Assembly (NCBI GenBank): GCA_023246415.1
Contig: JAHFIK010000028.1
Location: 8,807-16,458, forward strand
Origin: Candidatus Uhrbacteria bacterium
GTDB lineage: Bacteria > Patescibacteriota > Patescibacteriia > 2-12-FULL-60-25
Reading direction: 5' to 3'
Length of the DNA stretch: 7,652 bases
Shown: positions 5,303 through 7,652 of the stretch, piece by piece
Numbering within the stretch: the stretch's first letter is position 1
Layout of the letters: each line of letters opens with the position of its first letter
The notes under the pieces: generated by a model
Databases searched by the model: none
What the model saw: only the letters and a program-made list of their open reading frames with translations
What the model was told of the DNA's origin: nothing
Program-made: the position numbers and the translations under genes

Positions 5303-5326
5303 ATCAGTCTCAAGCATGAGATTGAT
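5303..5326 (+). other. Small hairpin in the trxB leader
   Basis: ATCAGTCTC (5303-5311) pairs with GAGATTGAT (5318-5326) around a 6-nt loop, 9 bp with one G-U wobble, ending 18 nt before the trxB ATG. It directly follows CAATCAAACAATC, a word shared with the hairpin at 1484-1508. Possible promoter boxes upstream (GTGACA at 5243-5248, 16 nt, TAATAG at 5265-5270) are weak. A role in translation control is only a possibility. Confidence 0.4.
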
Positions 5327-5344
5327 GACATGCTAAACATTGGT

Positions 5345-6274
5345 ATGAGAAATACGATCATCATTGGTTCCGGCCCAGCCGGCTACACGGCCGCGATCTA
5401 CGCCGCACGCGCAGATCTTTCGCCGTTGTTGTTTGAGGGAATGGAGCCGGGCGGACAGTTGACGACAACGACAGAAGTTGAGAACTACCCAGGATTTCCA
5501 GAAGGCGTGATGGGGCCGGATCTGATGGTCACGTTGAAGAAGCAAGCACTCCGGTTTCAGACCGAGATCAAGTCCGAGATCGTCTCAGCGATTCGTCGTG
5601 AAGCGGATGGAACGTTTGTCGTCACCTCGAAGAATGTCGAGTATCCGACAAAGACGGTTATTCTCGCGATGGGCGCCTCCGCACGTCGCCTCGGATTGGA
5701 ATCAGAAAAGGCGCTCTATGGAAAAGGGGTGAGTGCATGCGCGACGTGCGACGGATTTTTCTTCAAAGGGAAGAAGGTGATCATCGTCGGCGGGGGAGAC
5801 ACGGCCATGGAAGAAGCACAGTTCCTGACACGCTTCGCAGAAACCGTGACGATCGTGCATCGGCGTGATGCCTTCCGTGCCTCAAAGATCATGCAGGAAC
5901 GTGTGCAGGCGAATCCAAAGATCCGCATCGTCTGGAATGCGATCATCACCGAGATTCTTGGAATCGATGTCGGTCATGTCACCGGGGTGAAATTGTCGTC
6001 GACGACTGAAGAAAAGCACTGGGAGATGCCGATCGACGGCGTGTTCGCTGCGATTGGCCATGAACCGAATTCATCCATCGTGAAAGAGATTGTTGAATGT
6101 GATGAAAAAGGATACGTTAAAGTCACTCCGGGAACATCGAAGACCAGCATTGAGGGGATCTTCGCCTGCGGCGACCTCCAAGATCCACATTATCGCCAAG
6201 CTATCACCGCTGCCGGCTCCGGATGCATGGCCGCCATCGACGTCGAACGATATCTGTCAGAAAAAGGGGTATAA
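5345..6274 (+). CDS. trxB: Thioredoxin reductase (NADPH)
   Basis: This flavoenzyme passes electrons from NADPH through FAD and a CxxC disulfide to thioredoxin. From the ATG at 5345 it is 309 residues (MRNTIIIGSGPAG), the usual length for bacterial TrxB. Visible in order are the N-terminal FAD-binding GSGPAG, the GGQLTTTTEVENYPGFP segment, the redox motif CATC within SACATCDG, the NADPH-binding GGGDTAMEEA followed by HRRDAFRAS (basic residues favouring NADPH), and the C-terminal FAD motif FACGDLQDPHYRQAITAAGSGCMAA. The frame extends upstream through a possible ATG at 5330 and a TTG at 5258, but homologues begin at the chosen Met. No clear SD is present. With trxA just upstream, the two genes supply a complete thioredoxin system. 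Confidence 0.97.
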   Translation: MRNTIIIGSGPAGYTAAIYAARADLSPLLFEGMEPGGQLTTTTEVENYPGFPEGVMGPDLMVTLKKQALRFQTEIKSEIVSAIRREADGTFVVTSKNVEYPTKTVILAMGASARRLGLESEKALYGKGVSACATCDGFFFKGKKVIIVGGGDTAMEEAQFLTRFAETVTIVHRRDAFRASKIMQERVQANPKIRIVWNAIITEILGIDVGHVTGVKLSSTTEEKHWEMPIDGVFAAIGHEPNSSIVKEIVECDEKGYVKVTPGTSKTSIEGIFACGDLQDPHYRQAITAAGSGCMAAIDVERYLSEKGV

Positions 6275-6305
6275 GTGAGGCAAAAGATCTCTAAGAACAG
6301 CAGTG

Positions 6306-6357
6306 AAACAGTGTAGCCATGAAGCCATTCTGTACGGCCTCATGGCTTCTCTGTTTT
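6306..6357 (+). terminator. Hairpin terminator after trxB, built of CATGGCTT words
   Basis: Arms 6306-6322 and 6340-6356 form a 17-position stem with two mismatches and a 17-nt loop. The descending arm ends in CTGTTTT, a short U-run, 32 nt after the trxB stop. The arm words AGCCATGAAGCCA and TCATGGCTTC match those of the snap-back hairpins at 508-590 and 2361-2425, so a dispersed element appears to serve here as a terminator. The structure is seen; termination is inferred. Confidence 0.6.
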
Positions 6358-6384
6358 AGGCCACCCTTTCGCGTTAGACTCCCC

Positions 6385-6412
6385 TTAACTCATGACTCTT
6401 AACTCATGACTC
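6385..6412 (+). repeat. Perfect 14-nt tandem repeat before the dehydrogenase gene
   Basis: TTAACTCATGACTC occurs twice back to back, ending 14 nt before the chosen start at 6427. The second copy contains an in-frame ATG (6406) that could add seven residues (MTRDPLP). Each unit contains the short near-palindrome ACTCATGACT. It may be an operator or simple slippage. Confidence 0.85.
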
Positions 6413-6426
6413 GCGACCCACTTCCT

Positions 6427-7652
6427 ATGTCCTACCTCTCCTCTGTCCTGTCGGCATTGAATGCTGCTGCAAAAACCGCTGGTCTTTCTGAAGATGCGCT
6501 GAAGCTTCTCTCGCACCCTGAACGAGAAGTGCATGTCTCGCTTCCGCTTCGACGTGATGATGGGTCGTTGGAGCTGTTGTCCGCCTATCGCGTCCAGTGG
6601 AACGATGCCCGCGGACCATTTAAAGGCGGGATCCGATTCCATCCGCAGGCAGATTTGGATGAGGTTCGCGCGCTCGCGTGCGCAATGACCATCAAATGCG
6701 CGGTCGTCGGTATTCCCTTTGGCGGTGCAAAAGGCGGGGTGGTGATTGATCCGAAGTCGCATTCGCCAGCAGAATTGGAACGCGCGATGCGTGCATATGC
6801 GCGCGCCATTGCAGATGTTGTGGGTCCAACGCGTGATGTTCCCGCCCCAGATGTGAACACGACCGCCGCGTTGATGGATGTGTTCGCCGATGAGTATGGG
6901 AAAGTGGTCGGCCATGCGTCACCAGGGGTGGTCACGGGGAAATCCGTGGGAACCGGCGGATCGCTTGGACGAGACAGCGCGACCGGGACCGGGGCGTACC
7001 TCGTCTTTGATGTGCTTCGTGAAAAAATTGGTCTCGATCCCGAATCGTCAACGGTTGTCATCCAGGGGTTCGGGAATGCCGGGCAAGAAATCGCACGTCA
7101 GTTTTCGCATCATGGTTACCGCATCATCGCGATCTCGGATTCAAAAGGAGCGATCTATCGTGAAGAGGGATTGGACTTGGATGCCGTGATCGCGCACAAG
7201 CGTGCAACAGGATCGGTCATCGGATGTGCGGGTGCAGATGATATTGATCCCGTGACTTTTTTGGAACTCCCGTGCGGAATCCTTGTCCCTTCGGCATTGG
7301 AGAATGTGATCACCGAAGAAAATGCAGAGCGCATCAAAGCAAAATTGGTGTTGGAAACAGCGAACGGTCCAACGACAAAAGAAGCAGATCTGATTTTGGC
7401 GCGAAACGGAATTATTGTGGCGCCGGATGTCTTGGTGAATGCCGGCGGCGTCACGGTGAGTTCGTTTGAATGGATTCAGAATAAAGAAGGGGTGGCCTGG
7501 CGCGAGGAAGAAGTGGCGGAACGACTGCAGTCCTCCATGCGGACGGCGGTGTATGATGTCTGGGACGTTTCTTCGACGCGCGGACTCACGTTGCGCGAAG
7601 CAGCATACGTCCTCGCTGTTGAACGATTGGCTGCAGCCGAACACGAACGGGG
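6427..7652 (+). CDS. gdhA: Glu/Leu/Phe/Val-family dehydrogenase, probably glutamate dehydrogenase (3' end outside window)
   Basis: The frame runs off the right edge after 408 codons, so only a short C-terminus should be missing. The enzyme interconverts glutamate and 2-oxoglutarate plus ammonia with NAD(P). The substrate domain carries GPFKGGIRFHP (K66), MTIK (K90), the catalytic lysine in PFGGAKGG (K102) and PAPDVNT (D142). Their spacing matches K89, K113, K125 and D165 of Clostridium symbiosum GDH with a constant offset of 23. The dinucleotide-binding domain shows GFGNAG (214-219), ETANGPTT and NAGGVTVSSFEW (338-349). Leucine- or phenylalanine-type specificity cannot be fully excluded, so the symbol is tentative. 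The start at 6427 (MSYLSSVL) looks family-like; 6406 is an in-frame alternative, and a TAA at 6400 closes the frame upstream. No SD is visible. Confidence 0.9.
   Translation, partial: MSYLSSVLSALNAAAKTAGLSEDALKLLSHPEREVHVSLPLRRDDGSLELLSAYRVQWNDARGPFKGGIRFHPQADLDEVRALACAMTIKCAVVGIPFGGAKGGVVIDPKSHSPAELERAMRAYARAIADVVGPTRDVPAPDVNTTAALMDVFADEYGKVVGHASPGVVTGKSVGTGGSLGRDSATGTGAYLVFDVLREKIGLDPESSTVVIQGFGNAGQEIARQFSHHGYRIIAISDSKGAIYREEGLDLDAVIAHKRATGSVIGCAGADDIDPVTFLELPCGILVPSALENVITEENAERIKAKLVLETANGPTTKEADLILARNGIIVAPDVLVNAGGVTVSSFEWIQNKEGVAWREEEVAERLQSSMRTAVYDVWDVSSTRGLTLREAAYVLAVERLAAAEHER

Noticed and set aside
5258..5344. Upstream TTG or ATG starts adding 5-29 residues to TrxB
   Set aside because: The family starts directly with MRN-IIIGSGPAG; the extension runs through a hairpin and low-complexity leader and has no SD.

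Overview
The window reads as a chromosomal piece of a bacterium, most likely a member of the Candidate Phyla Radiation (Patescibacteria). The main clue is the compact 675-residue IF2, whose G-domain wording (GHVDHGKT, then DAIR-TN and GGITQHIGAYQ) I associate with that group. Small unrecognised membrane proteins and hairpin-rich spacers fit as well. The phylum call is inference. All seven genes lie on the + strand and none overlap.

Bases 1-2500 hold a tandem array of three small polytopic membrane proteins of one unrecognised family; the first is cut by the window edge. Each gene is followed by a copy of the same ~96-nt noncoding element, which opens with a terminator-like CGACCCC/GGGGTCG hairpin. 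A second, larger snap-back hairpin follows, then a sigma70-type promoter. The two complete membrane genes have strong Shine-Dalgarno (SD) sequences. The proteins have diverged widely while the noncoding element has stayed similar, which makes this the most unusual part of the window.

Bases 2505-4532 encode translation initiation factor IF2 (infB). A near-consensus promoter lies so close to its ATG that the mRNA should be almost leaderless. Two GC-rich REP-like hairpins follow in the 223-nt gap before trxA.

Bases 4756-6274 hold thioredoxin (trxA) and NADPH-thioredoxin reductase (trxB), which together form a complete cytoplasmic disulfide-reducing system. They are separated by 271 nt dominated by one imperfect hairpin with a ~44-bp stem. 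A hairpin made of the same words as the snap-back elements closes trxB.

Bases 6427-7652 hold most of a Glu/Leu/Phe/Val-family dehydrogenase, probably glutamate dehydrogenase, cut by the right edge and preceded by a perfect 14-nt tandem repeat.

The housekeeping genes are ordinary in content. The novelty is in the membrane-gene array, the several kinds of intergenic hairpin, and a split between genes with strong SDs (membrane family) and genes with none visible (infB, trxA, trxB, gdhA). I see no tRNA, rRNA, CRISPR array, transposase or phage gene.
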